NCBI GenBank assembly: GCA_947463285.1
Contig: CANHTV010000003.1
Location: 1 to 27,978 of the forward strand
Length of the DNA stretch: 27,978 nt
Reading direction: 5' to 3'
Source: Verrucomicrobiaceae bacterium
GTDB lineage: Bacteria > Verrucomicrobiota > Verrucomicrobiia > Verrucomicrobiales > Verrucomicrobiaceae
Below, in pieces: positions 7,958 through 16,112 of this stretch. A program made the position numbers and the translations under genes. Within the stretch, counting starts at the first letter, position 1. Every line of letters starts with the position of its first letter. The notes under the pieces are model-generated. The model saw nothing but the letters and a program-made list of their open reading frames with translations. It ran no database searches and was not told where the DNA came from.

Positions 7958-8626
7958 ATGTCTTTACTCAAAACCTCACGTCTGCTGCTGCTACCTGTCT
8001 GTCTGCTGATCATGATGAGCTGCGTCAACTCGGGGCCTTACTCCCAATCAAGCTCACCCTACGGAATAGGCTACGGCTACGCCAACACACCACGCTGGCC
8101 CTTTACCGGCCTGAGCAGGCCCAGGCTGCCGAATGTCAAAAAGCTGATCCAAAAAGTGCCCGGTTTTGGTGATGGTTCCTACTGGCATGGCGATGGTGTG
8201 CCTGGGCGACCGCGCATCCACATCGTGCTGAGCCAGCAGAGGGCCTATTTTTACAAAGGCCAGTATCTCGTCGGAGCATCCCCAATCTGCTCGGGCAGCC
8301 CAGCCTTTCCCACGCCGAAGGGGCAATACCACATCACGGAAAAAGACCACGACCATCTTTCCTCCGTCTATGGCGACTACATCAACGACTACGGCGGCAT
8401 CGTGCGGACTCAGATTGATAACCGCATCGATCCCCGCCCGCCCGGTACGCGCTTTGATGGAGCCAAGATGGATTGGTTCATGCGCATCACTGGAGGCATC
8501 GGCATGCACGCAGGCTATCTGCCCGGCTATGCTGACTCACACGGCTGCATCCGCCTGCCAGAGGCCATGGCCCGGACCTATTTCATGAACGCACCGCTCG
8601 GCACTCCTGTCCTGATTACCGATTAA
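7958..8626 (+). CDS. L,D-transpeptidase (YkuD) lipoprotein
   Basis: The 222-residue protein starts with a hydrophobic signal ending in MMSC (Cys22), so it is probably a lipoprotein. The YkuD catalytic domain occupies about residues 85-220, with the invariant histidine in GMHAGY (His184) and the catalytic motif S194-HGC-197-IRLP. L,D-transpeptidases make 3-3 peptidoglycan crosslinks or attach proteins to the wall. The ATG at 7958 is favoured by an AGGAA nine bases upstream, one of the few convincing Shine-Dalgarno motifs in the window; the open frame extends far upstream but overlaps the divergent phosphatase gene. No dedicated partner gene is visible. Confidence 0.9.
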   Translation: MSLLKTSRLLLLPVCLLIMMSCVNSGPYSQSSSPYGIGYGYANTPRWPFTGLSRPRLPNVKKLIQKVPGFGDGSYWHGDGVPGRPRIHIVLSQQRAYFYKGQYLVGASPICSGSPAFPTPKGQYHITEKDHDHLSSVYGDYINDYGGIVRTQIDNRIDPRPPGTRFDGAKMDWFMRITGGIGMHAGYLPGYADSHGCIRLPEAMARTYFMNAPLGTPVLITD

Positions 8627-8697
8627 ATCGGCATCAGGCCGGGCGCTCGCAGGCCAAGGTTGAAAGAAGGTTTCCCAAAACTAAAATTGGCATCGCC

Positions 8698-8910
8698 ATG
8701 AATCAGCTCATTCTTGTCTTCACGACTGTCTTTCTCAGCAGTTGCCGCAGTCGATCCGGTGGACCGGCGCAGCGGGTGGGTTATGAAATGGATCAGGCCG
8801 CCTACAAGGTGGGTGGTGGTATCAAGCGCGTGGGGCAACCCATTCAAAGCGCGCCACACGGTGATCGAAACCTGGCCTCAATCACGAGACGGCACCGGCA
8901 CCAATCGTAA
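8698..8910 (+). CDS. Small predicted lipoprotein (70 residues)
   Basis: A short ORF with a signal-like N-terminus ending in the lipobox LSSC (Cys16). The mature part is short, basic and partly amphipathic (YEMDQAAYKVGGGIKRVGQPI). Its last 29 bp overlap the 3' end of the convergent rlmN gene. It resembles small entericidin-like envelope lipoproteins in size and layout, but I recognise no family. There is no clear ribosome-binding site. Confidence 0.45.
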   Translation: MNQLILVFTTVFLSSCRSRSGGPAQRVGYEMDQAAYKVGGGIKRVGQPIQSAPHGDRNLASITRRHRHQS

Positions 8911-10048
8911 TGCGTTTTTCCGGCACGGGTGATTCGATGATGCCTTCAGCTGTTTCTTGTTTCAAACGCAACTGCCCGCAGGCGGCGGCGATGTCGTGAC
9001 CTTTTTCACGCCGTAGCGTGGCCGTCACTCCAGCGGCTAAGAGGACATCACGAAAGGCATCCTGCTGCTCTTCACCGGGCCGAGTCCACTGGAGGCCGTC
9101 CACGGTGTTGTAAGGGATCAGATTGACCTTCGCATGGATGCCCCGCGCGCGCTTCGCCAGCAAACGCGCCTGCTCCAGCATGTCATTGACTCCCTCGATC
9201 AAAATGTATTCCAGCGTGATGTGCTGTTTGCGCTTGGAGCGCCAGTATTGCAGGGCTTCAAAGAGCTCAGCCAGCGGATGCTTTTGATTCACCGGCATGA
9301 TCTGGCTGCGCACGTCGTCACTGGCACCATGCAGGGAGATAGCAAGCCGGATTTGCAGTGGAAAATCTGCCAGCTTGCGGATTTGCGGAGCCAGACCGCT
9401 GGTGCTCACGGTCATGTGCCGCGCACCGATCCCGATGCCCCACTCGGCATTGAGGATCTCGATGGCTTTGGTGACATTCGAGTAGTTGGCCAGGGGCTCA
9501 CCCATGCCCATGAAGACGAGGTTATCGACTCGCTCACCCGCATAGGCCTCGACCTGCACGATCTGCTCCACGATCTCCGCCGCTGTGAGATTGCGCGTGA
9601 AACCAGCCAGACCGCTGGCGCAAAATTTACAGTCATAAGCACAGCCCACCTGACTGGAGACGCAAAGCGTGCGGCGATCTGAATCGCCTCCATAGAGAGC
9701 CGGGTTCGCTGGGATCAACACGGTCTCGACATAGCGCCCATCCTGGAGTTTTAGCAAAAATTTGCGCGTTGTATCTTCAGAGCCTGTCACTTTCGCGATG
9801 GTCAGGCAGCGGGCCGTGAACTTCTCAGCCAGAGCCACACGCAGTGATTTCGACAGGCTGGACATCGCCTCGATGCTGATCGCACGCTTCGCGTAGATCC
9901 ATTCCAGAATTTGTTTCGCCCGAAAAGCTGGCTCACCCGATTCCGCAACAAAAGCGGCAATGTCGGTGGGCGAAAGCCCCAGCAAACCAGGCAACTTGGC
10001 AGCGGCAGTGATAGGCGCGGCGGTGGCCGCAGGAGACTCACTCTGCAT
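8882..10048 (-). CDS. rlmN: 23S rRNA (adenine2503-C2)-methyltransferase, radical SAM
   Basis: RlmN methylates C2 of A2503 in 23S rRNA and of A37 in some tRNAs, using two SAM molecules and a methyl-cysteine intermediate. The 388-residue protein has the radical-SAM cluster motif C136-AYD-C140-KF-C143, the following FMGMGEP and SLHG motifs, and a second catalytic Cys357 in AAACGQL. An N-terminal helical accessory domain (about 20-100) is present. The ATG at 10048 is preceded by AAAGG at 5 bp and lies inside the 3' end of the BamE-like gene (11-bp overlap), suggesting translational coupling. Confidence 0.96.
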   Translation of the reverse strand: MQSESPAATAAPITAAAKLPGLLGLSPTDIAAFVAESGEPAFRAKQILEWIYAKRAISIEAMSSLSKSLRVALAEKFTARCLTIAKVTGSEDTTRKFLLKLQDGRYVETVLIPANPALYGGDSDRRTLCVSSQVGCAYDCKFCASGLAGFTRNLTAAEIVEQIVQVEAYAGERVDNLVFMGMGEPLANYSNVTKAIEILNAEWGIGIGARHMTVSTSGLAPQIRKLADFPLQIRLAISLHGASDDVRSQIMPVNQKHPLAELFEALQYWRSKRKQHITLEYILIEGVNDMLEQARLLAKRARGIHAKVNLIPYNTVDGLQWTRPGEEQQDAFRDVLLAAGVTATLRREKGHDIAAACGQLRLKQETAEGIIESPVPEKRITIGAGAVS

Positions 10049-10421
10049 GGAAACCTTTCACCGTCTCCTTGACCAGCGGGACATTGTTTTTGTCGCGAAC
10101 AAACTTGACGATGCGCTCATGATAATAAGGCGTGCTGCCCTGAGGCAGGGAGTAGTGCCATTCTTCATCATTGTTACGACGCTCAAAAGGCACGCCGATC
10201 AGCTCAAAAACTTCGCGGCCACCCATGCCTGGGCGCACACGGCTGAAACGGCGATCTTCATACTTCATCGCATAGCGCGTTCCTGATTTCAGGAAGTAAG
10301 TAACGGACTCCACCGCTTCATTGAGAGGATAACCAAAACTGAAGATGTAGTAGCAGAGCAACAAGGCAGGGAGACCAAGGAGCGCGAGGGGAGTAAAAAG
10401 GTACCAATTTTTCTTCAGCAT
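10038..10421 (-). CDS. Membrane-anchored BamE/SmpA-like small protein
   Basis: The 127-residue protein has one N-terminal hydrophobic segment (about 7-28, FTPLALLGLPALLLCYYIF). The extracytoplasmic domain contains RPGMGGREVFELIGVPFERR followed by EEWHYSLPQG, the layout of the SmpA/OmlA (BamE) fold, in which a GxxxxEVxxLxGxP helix is followed by a WxY strand. A role in envelope assembly is therefore possible, but BamE itself is a lipoprotein and this one has no lipobox. The stop overlaps the rlmN start by 11 bp. The frame is open for 192 bp further upstream, but that part looks non-coding, so I use the ATG at 10421. Confidence 0.65.
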   Translation of the reverse strand: MLKKNWYLFTPLALLGLPALLLCYYIFSFGYPLNEAVESVTYFLKSGTRYAMKYEDRRFSRVRPGMGGREVFELIGVPFERRNNDEEWHYSLPQGSTPYYHERIVKFVRDKNNVPLVKETVKGFHAE

Positions 10422-10594
10422 GGGCGTGGGATGTAAGCCTGAAACTCTGACACGCTGGCGACTCTGGCAAGGATCATTTGATGCCACATGATTCAAACCT
10501 GATCTCACTTTCCGAGCCATCCCCCATTCCTGCCATAAGTCCAGACAACAGACAACAATGCAGCCTCCTGATAAACAACGTCCCCAATCCCAAA

Positions 10595-11812
10595 TCACTC
10601 CCCGACGCACCACAAAAACTCCTGCCGCGTGAGGCTGGTCTTGGCCGAGCGGAGGTAGATGCGGTTGTCGCAGATGGCGGGGGTGCTGAAGGATTCGTCG
10701 CCGAGCGGGTTTTGGCCGAGAAGCGTGAATTTCTCCGGCGTGGCCTCGAAGACAGATGTGACGCCGCTTTTGCTAGTGACGTAGATGCGCGAGTCGGCCA
10801 TGACGGGCGAGCCGTAGAACTCGCGGTCCACTTTTTCGCTCCAACGCTCCTCGCCGGTCGCGGAGTTCCAGCACACAGCGCGGCCAGCATCGCCGACGGC
10901 GAAGACATGGCCGTTTTTAACGATCATGGAAGGCACATAGGTCTTCGTGACGTTCTCCCACGCGATCTTGCCGCTGCCATCGGCTTCGAGGGCCATGGTG
11001 TGATTCTTTGGATAACCACCGCCAAGAAAAACGCGGCTGCCATCGGTCACTGCCGTGACGACGGTTTCCTCGGTACTGCCGTCGATGCTCCAGAGCTTTT
11101 TGCCGGTGAGCGGATCGAAGCTTTCCACCTTGTTGCAGCCTGCGAGCACGGCCTGAACCTTGCCCGCAGCGTTCACGATGCCCGGTGTAGCATAGTTCGC
11201 GACGGGGGGACGATCTTGCTGCCACACGATTTCGCCGGTGAGTTTATTGAGGCCGGTCATCTTGCCGCTGCCGCGATGATCGGCAGAAACGAGCACGATA
11301 TTTTGATAAATCACCGGCGAGGAGCCAAAGCCCTGATGCACCTGAAAATCGCACACGCGACGCTGCCAGAGCTGCTTGCCGCTCAAATCGAGAGCGGTGG
11401 TGAAAATGGCGCCGTTGTTCAAGAAGTTTACGAACAGCCGCTCGCCATCGCTCACGACATCGGACGAAGCCTGCGACGAAATTTTGTGACCCTTGGTGTT
11501 CAGGTTCCCGAAATGCACGACGGACTCCCATCGTGATTTGCCGGTCGCACGATCAAAGCTGAGCACGAGCTGCTCCTCGGTCTCCACATCCGCCGTCGCC
11601 AGCAGCACCTGATCGCCCACGACAATCGGTGAACCATGACCGCGACCACGCACGGCAGTCTTCCAGATGAGGTTATCAGTCTCGCTCCACTTCACCGGCA
11701 GTTTTTGGTCCGCTGTCGCATGACCATCACCAGTAGGTCCTCGCCAAGCCGGCCAGTCAGCTGCGAAGATTGATGTGGCGAAGGCAGCGAGCAGGAGCGG
11801 GGCGATTTTCAT
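10595..11812 (-). CDS. Secreted PQQ-like beta-propeller protein
   Basis: The 405-residue protein has a signal peptide (MKIAPLLLAAFATSIFAA) followed by the DWPAWRGPTGDG opening seen in many planctomycete and verrucomicrobial outer-membrane-assembly-like propellers. The rest consists of repeated blades of the PQQ/quinoprotein type: strands with GSPIVVGDQVLL, LTGEIVWQQ, TGKKLWSI, ATGEERWS. These are structural repeats; nothing indicates bound PQQ or a catalytic site. The ATG at 11812 gives the clean signal peptide; upstream in-frame residues are unlikely. It is divergent from the secreted FAD oxidoreductase with only 62 bp between the starts, so the pair probably shares a promoter region. Confidence 0.88.
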   Translation of the reverse strand: MKIAPLLLAAFATSIFAADWPAWRGPTGDGHATADQKLPVKWSETDNLIWKTAVRGRGHGSPIVVGDQVLLATADVETEEQLVLSFDRATGKSRWESVVHFGNLNTKGHKISSQASSDVVSDGERLFVNFLNNGAIFTTALDLSGKQLWQRRVCDFQVHQGFGSSPVIYQNIVLVSADHRGSGKMTGLNKLTGEIVWQQDRPPVANYATPGIVNAAGKVQAVLAGCNKVESFDPLTGKKLWSIDGSTEETVVTAVTDGSRVFLGGGYPKNHTMALEADGSGKIAWENVTKTYVPSMIVKNGHVFAVGDAGRAVCWNSATGEERWSEKVDREFYGSPVMADSRIYVTSKSGVTSVFEATPEKFTLLGQNPLGDESFSTPAICDNRIYLRSAKTSLTRQEFLWCVGE

Positions 11813-11874
11813 GGGTGTCGAGATACGTATTGAAATAGCCTGCGTTGTCATCACGCCTATCTCCTCTTTTCGCC

Positions 11875-13902
11875 ATGCACCTCCGCGCCCTTTTTTTGCT
11901 CTTTCTTGCCTTCACGCTCACATTACATGCTGCCAGCACGCAGTTCACGGAGGAGGATCTGGCGGCGCTGGTGGAGAAGCGCATCATCGAATCGCCGGAC
12001 TACTGGCGTGAGAACGCCACCGAGACGGGCAAGTGCGATGGCGCTCGTGTCGGGTCGCTACTGATCAGGATCGCCCGACTCACGATACCGGTGAAGACGC
12101 TCGATGAGGCGCTCAAAGTGCTCACGAAGCAGCGCGTGCTCAGTTCGCCGGATTATTGGAAGAAGACGGCGATCCCCGGCGGCGTGTGCGACGGCAAAAA
12201 TGTCGCCATCGTGCTGAGTCGCGGCGCGGCGCAGTTGCCGATTGATCCACCGCAGTCAGTGAATGCCACGCCGCTGGAGGCGACGAGCTTTGATCAACTG
12301 CGCGAGAGCTACGATGTCGTCATCGCCGGAGCGGGCATGGGCGGCGTGGGTGCGGCGGTGCAGGCAGCGCGGCTGGGAGCCAGCGTGCTGCTTTTGGAGG
12401 AGACGGATTGGATCGGCGGTCAAGCGATGGCCGCGGGCGTGACCTCGATGGACGAAGGTCGCACGCTGGTGCGCGAGCGTGGGCTGTATCGCGAGCTTTG
12501 CGGGCTCATCGCCGCGCATTACCGGCCGCTCGGCGTGAATCACCTCACCGCTTACTGGCATGGTCACGTCGGCGTGGAGCCACGAGTGGGCCGTCGCCTG
12601 CTCCATGTCATGCTGGGCGATGCGAAAGGCCGTGGCGTGCTCGATCTGGCCCTGCTGGCCCGTGTTTCCAAAGTGACGAAGGAAGGCAAGACGGTCACCG
12701 GCGTCGAAATCAGCCATGCCGGCCAGACGCGGCGCATCGGCAGCCAGGTGCTCGTCGATGCCACGGAGTGGGGCGATGTCATCCCGCTCACCGGAGCCCG
12801 CTATCGTGTGGGCAATTGCCTCAGCGATGCCATTGACCCGAAACGCCATGTGCAGTCCAACACCTGGACCGCCGTGGTGAACCAGTATCCGCATGGCGTG
12901 CCCGCCGAGTTGCTCGTCCGCGAAAAACCACCCGGCTACACCGACAAGGTGCACGCCACCTTTGCCAAATCGCTCGTCGCAGGTGAGAAGCTCGATTTGA
13001 AGGCCAAGCCGTGGAACTGGGCCACCTTCATCGGCTATCGCGGCATGCCGGACAGTGCTCGCCCCGCCGACAACAGCGTCATCACGCGCACGCATCTGAA
13101 CTACAACAACGACGTTCATTCCACCGTCGCTGAGATTGAAGATCCCACCTCGCGGCTCGCCATGAACCGCGTCATGCAACTCAAGACGCTGCAGTTGCTC
13201 TACTACATCCACACGACGGTCGGCAAGACCGACTGGTCCGTGGCGAACGACGAAGGCTACAACACACCCGCGCACTGCGCCGAGGTCGATGCGTGGATCA
13301 AGCAGCAGCCGGAGCTCGCGCCGTTTCGTGCCGTACTGGTGCATTTCTGCGTCATGCCTTACATCCGCGAGAGCCGCCGCATCGTCGGCCTGCACACGCT
13401 GCGCCCGGTGGAGATCGAGCGTGTGAAGAGCAAGCCGCTGCAATTCCGCCACACCATCGCGCTTGGCGACTACGCCATCGACCTGCACGTCTCCATGCGA
13501 AAGGAATGGCTAGAAACCGACCTCGATCTCGAAAGCGACATCCCGCACAAGTTTGGCGAGCGCGGCCTCGGCCCCTTTGCCATACCGTTTGAGTCACTCA
13601 TCCCCGAAACGCTCGATGGCTTCCTCCCCGCCGAGAAAAACTTCAGCCAGAGCCGCATGGTCAACGGTGCCACGCGCCTGCAACCGCACACCCTGAACAT
13701 CGGCCAGGCCGTCGGTGCCATCGCCGCGCTCGCCGCGAAGGAAAACATCGCCCCGCGTGCCGTCGATCCCGTGAAAGTCCAGCGCCTCCTCCTCGAAGCC
13801 GGCGACACCCTCACCATCGATCCCGTCAAAGCCCGCCACGGCACCGAAGCTTGGCGCGAACTTCAGATGCAGGTGCTGAAGGAGGGTGTGGAGGTGAACT
13901 GA
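11875..13902 (+). CDS. Secreted FAD-dependent oxidoreductase with duplicated SPDYW-CDG module
   Basis: The 675-residue protein has a signal peptide (MHLRALFLLFLAFTLTLHAAS). Residues about 29-68 and 79-118 are two copies of a module with the pattern ExxIIxSPDYW-(8)-GKCDG and VLSSPDYW-(8)-GVCDG. The FAD_oxidored-type domain follows, with the dinucleotide motif DVVIAGAGMGGVGAAVQAARLG at about 147-168 and WIGGQ soon after. The family includes putative xanthan-lyase-associated and carbohydrate-acting oxidoreductases; substrate is unknown. The signal peptide suggests export, unusual for a flavoprotein and likely Tat-independent as no twin arginine is visible. The ATG at 11875 is preferred to the upstream TTG at 11845. 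Confidence 0.87.
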   Translation: MHLRALFLLFLAFTLTLHAASTQFTEEDLAALVEKRIIESPDYWRENATETGKCDGARVGSLLIRIARLTIPVKTLDEALKVLTKQRVLSSPDYWKKTAIPGGVCDGKNVAIVLSRGAAQLPIDPPQSVNATPLEATSFDQLRESYDVVIAGAGMGGVGAAVQAARLGASVLLLEETDWIGGQAMAAGVTSMDEGRTLVRERGLYRELCGLIAAHYRPLGVNHLTAYWHGHVGVEPRVGRRLLHVMLGDAKGRGVLDLALLARVSKVTKEGKTVTGVEISHAGQTRRIGSQVLVDATEWGDVIPLTGARYRVGNCLSDAIDPKRHVQSNTWTAVVNQYPHGVPAELLVREKPPGYTDKVHATFAKSLVAGEKLDLKAKPWNWATFIGYRGMPDSARPADNSVITRTHLNYNNDVHSTVAEIEDPTSRLAMNRVMQLKTLQLLYYIHTTVGKTDWSVANDEGYNTPAHCAEVDAWIKQQPELAPFRAVLVHFCVMPYIRESRRIVGLHTLRPVEIERVKSKPLQFRHTIALGDYAIDLHVSMRKEWLETDLDLESDIPHKFGERGLGPFAIPFESLIPETLDGFLPAEKNFSQSRMVNGATRLQPHTLNIGQAVGAIAALAAKENIAPRAVDPVKVQRLLLEAGDTLTIDPVKARHGTEAWRELQMQVLKEGVEVN

Positions 13903-13911
13903 GCCTTGTCA

Positions 13912-14970
13912 TCAGCCGTTCTTCAATGACGCCATGTCGATGGAGAAGCGATACTTCACATCAGACTTCAGCAGACGCTCGTAGGCTTCGTTGATCTGCT
14001 GGATGGCGATGACTTCGACATCGGAGACGATTTGATTCGCGCCGCAGAAGTCGAGCATCTCCTGCGTCTCGGCGAGGCCGCCGATGAGCGATCCGGCGAG
14101 GCGTTTGCGGCCAAAGATCAGGCCAAAGGCAGATACGGGCATCGGTTTGTCCGGTGCGCCGACGAGCGTGAGCGTGCCATCGGTGACGAGGAGATTGAGG
14201 TAGGCGTTGATGTCGTGATCGGCGGAGACGGTGTCGAGGATGAAGTCAAAGCTGCCAACGTGCTTTTGCATCTCGTTCGCGTCGCGAGTGAGGATGACTT
14301 CATCGGCACCGAGGCGCAGCGCGTCGTCTTTTTTGCTGGCGGAGGTGGTGAGCACGACGGTGTGGGCACCGAAGGCATGTGCGAATTTCACGCCCATGTG
14401 CCCGAGGCCACCGAGACCGATCACGCCGACTTTTTTGCCCTTCACATCGCCCCAACGGCGGATGGGTGAGTAAGTGGTGATGCCAGCGCAGAGCAGTGGC
14501 GCAACTCCTGCGAGTTGCAAGTTCGCGGGCACTTTGAGCGTGAAATGCTCGTCCACCACGATGCTGCTGGAGTAGCCGCCGTAGGTCACGGGTGCGGTGC
14601 CGTGCTTGTCGGGCGAGTTGTAGGTGAAAATGGCGTGCGGGCAGAATTGCTCGAGGTTCGCGGTGCAGCTCGGGCATTTTTGATCCGAATCGACGAGGCA
14701 GCCGACTCCCACGATGTCGCCGATCTTGTGCTTGGTCACCGCGGAGCCGATCTTCGTCACGCGGCCGACAATCTCATGCCCCGGCACACAGGGATAGGTC
14801 GTGGGCACGGCGCTCCATTCGTTGCGGACCTGATGCAGGTCGGAATGGCAGACGCCGCAGTACAGGATGTCGATCTCCACATCTCGCTCGGTCGGTTCGC
14901 GACGTGGAATACTGATGGAAGCAAGGGATGACGCGGGACTGGAGGCGGCGAAAGCTTTGGCGTGGGGCAT
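13912..14970 (-). CDS. Zinc-dependent NAD(P) alcohol dehydrogenase (YahK/CAD type)
   Basis: The 352-residue cytoplasmic medium-chain dehydrogenase has catalytic-zinc ligands in GVCHSD (Cys41), GHE (His65-Glu66) and LLCAG (Cys161). Structural-zinc cysteines lie at about 91, 99, 102 and 110, and the Rossmann motif GLGGLGHMG at about 185-193. The pattern matches broad-range aldehyde reductases of the cinnamyl-alcohol-dehydrogenase/YahK group, usually NADPH-dependent. The ATG at 14970 (MPHAKAFAAS) is the family start; a long upstream open frame is spurious. It lies 79 bp after the DinB-like gene on the same strand and may share its HxlR-controlled promoter. Confidence 0.95.
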   Translation of the reverse strand: MPHAKAFAASSPASSLASISIPRREPTERDVEIDILYCGVCHSDLHQVRNEWSAVPTTYPCVPGHEIVGRVTKIGSAVTKHKIGDIVGVGCLVDSDQKCPSCTANLEQFCPHAIFTYNSPDKHGTAPVTYGGYSSSIVVDEHFTLKVPANLQLAGVAPLLCAGITTYSPIRRWGDVKGKKVGVIGLGGLGHMGVKFAHAFGAHTVVLTTSASKKDDALRLGADEVILTRDANEMQKHVGSFDFILDTVSADHDINAYLNLLVTDGTLTLVGAPDKPMPVSAFGLIFGRKRLAGSLIGGLAETQEMLDFCGANQIVSDVEVIAIQQINEAYERLLKSDVKYRFSIDMASLKNG

Positions 14971-15049
14971 GGTGAGTGGGTGTGAACGGATGCGGTGACT
15001 AGCGCGACGGTGCGACGTGCCGCAACAGGCGATTGTCCGCATATCCAAG

Positions 15050-15646
15050 TCACGTGGCGGGCTTCGATGGCAGCGCCGCGATGATTTTCGCGATCTGCGC
15101 ACGATGAATCGCCATGTGCGTTGCGGCAAGAGCGTGCCAGCCAGCAGCATCGAGCGGGCCGAACCAGGGGTGCGCATACCTCGCGGCGGTTTTCAGATCC
15201 GACACGGCTGCGGCGGCGGCGAGTATTTCATCACACGAGGTCTCAAAGGCCTGCTCCACCTCTGCGGTCACATCGGCACGGGGTTTCACATCGGCGGTGC
15301 TGGCTTTCTTTGTCGGCACCTTGCCATGCGCGAGTGACGTGATGACCATAGCAAAGATCGAGTTTGTGATGCGCAGGTGCTCCAGAGTCATCCAGATGGA
15401 CCAGTGGCGGCTGCTGTCCTCCAGTCCGCGAAGTCGCGGAATGAGCACCTGCTCGCCGTGTCGTGCTACATCGCAAGTCGCGAGCATTTCACGGATGGCG
15501 GTGCGTTCCTGCTCAAAACGGGCCGTGAAGCCCTCGCGAGTGCCAAGGCACCTTTTCAGGCCGAAGAGGACGCGGGCGATCCAAAGCTCAGGAGCGGGCA
15601 AACCGGCTCCTGGAGGTGCCAAAGTGGTTGCAACGGTGGAGTTCAT
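15050..15646 (-). CDS. DinB-like (DUF1569-type) protein
   Basis: The 198-residue protein is all-helical in character, with three histidines in the DinB/YfiT arrangement: one in TLEHLRITN (about 105) and two in ATHMAIHRAQIAKI near the C-terminus. DinB-fold proteins bind a metal through three such residues and include thiol-dependent transferases. No signal peptide is seen. The ATG at 15646 is used; the open frame extends further but overlaps the divergent regulator. The start lies 83 bp from the HxlR gene, and the two 22-bp repeats between them are likely operators. Confidence 0.8.
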   Translation of the reverse strand: MNSTVATTLAPPGAGLPAPELWIARVLFGLKRCLGTREGFTARFEQERTAIREMLATCDVARHGEQVLIPRLRGLEDSSRHWSIWMTLEHLRITNSIFAMVITSLAHGKVPTKKASTADVKPRADVTAEVEQAFETSCDEILAAAAAVSDLKTAARYAHPWFGPLDAAGWHALAATHMAIHRAQIAKIIAALPSKPAT

Positions 15647-15665
15647 GTCCGGCAATGATTCCGCA

Positions 15666-15710
15666 ATGCTTGTAAAATGCAAGTATTGATGCTTTTGAAA
15701 TGCAAGTAAT
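15666..15710. promoter_or_regulatory. Two tandem 22-bp operator-like repeats between the HxlR and DinB-like genes
   Basis: Copies at 15666-15687 and 15689-15710 share ATGCTT(N5)AATGCAAGTA(N)T, with an exact period of 23 bp. Copy 1 contains CTTG-N7-CAAG dyad symmetry; copy 2 retains CTT and CAAG. The repeats lie 18 bp before the HxlR start and 20 bp before the DinB-like start, which is where a dimeric winged-helix regulator would bind to control both genes. Confidence 0.55.
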
Positions 15711-15728
15711 TCTGGCGCATGGTCATGG

Positions 15729-16100
15729 ATGCCGAAAAAGTCCTCCAAGAAGTCTGCCAAAGCCGCTCCACACCGCTCCCCCTGCCCTGTCGCGTGTGGG
15801 TTGGACCTGTTTGGCGACAAATGGACGCTACTCATCATCCGCGATCTCATTCTCGGCCGCAGCCGATTCAAGGACTTCATCGAATCGCCCGAAGGCATCC
15901 CCACGAACATTCTCAGCGACCGCCTGGAGCGCCTGCGCGACGGCGGCCTAGTCGAGCACATCCCCGCCGCCGATGGCAGCAAACGCCTAGCCTACCAGCT
16001 CACCGACAAAGGTCTGGCGCTACGTCCCGTGCTCCGCGCCCTTCGCGATTGGGGGCTGAAGTGGGAGCCGGGGACGAAAGCAGCGTTGGAGGTCGTTTGA
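15729..16100 (+). CDS. HxlR-family winged-helix transcriptional regulator
   Basis: The 123-residue DNA-binding protein has a Lys-rich N-terminus followed by the HxlR core: CPVACGLDLFGDKWTLLIIRD with its conserved Cys19, FKDFIESPEGIPTNILSDRLERL (recognition-helix region, about 47-69) and the wing GLVEHIPAADGSKRLAYQLT. HxlR proteins often sense electrophiles or quinones through that N-terminal Cys and repress adjacent reductases. Here it is divergent from the DinB-like and alcohol dehydrogenase genes, with the tandem repeat between. It ends 12 bp before the stop of the convergent SnoaL-like gene. Confidence 0.93.
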   Translation: MPKKSSKKSAKAAPHRSPCPVACGLDLFGDKWTLLIIRDLILGRSRFKDFIESPEGIPTNILSDRLERLRDGGLVEHIPAADGSKRLAYQLTDKGLALRPVLRALRDWGLKWEPGTKAALEVV

Positions 16101-16112
16101 AGCTCCCTCGGC

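Noticed and set aside
10478..11536. 352-residue plus-strand ORF
   Set aside because: Antisense to the PQQ beta-propeller gene, which has a signal peptide and blade repeats; the ORF has no recognisable motif.
12256..13488. 410-residue minus-strand ORF
   Set aside because: Antisense to the FAD oxidoreductase; His/Arg/Asp-rich composition typical of a shadow frame in GC-rich coding DNA.
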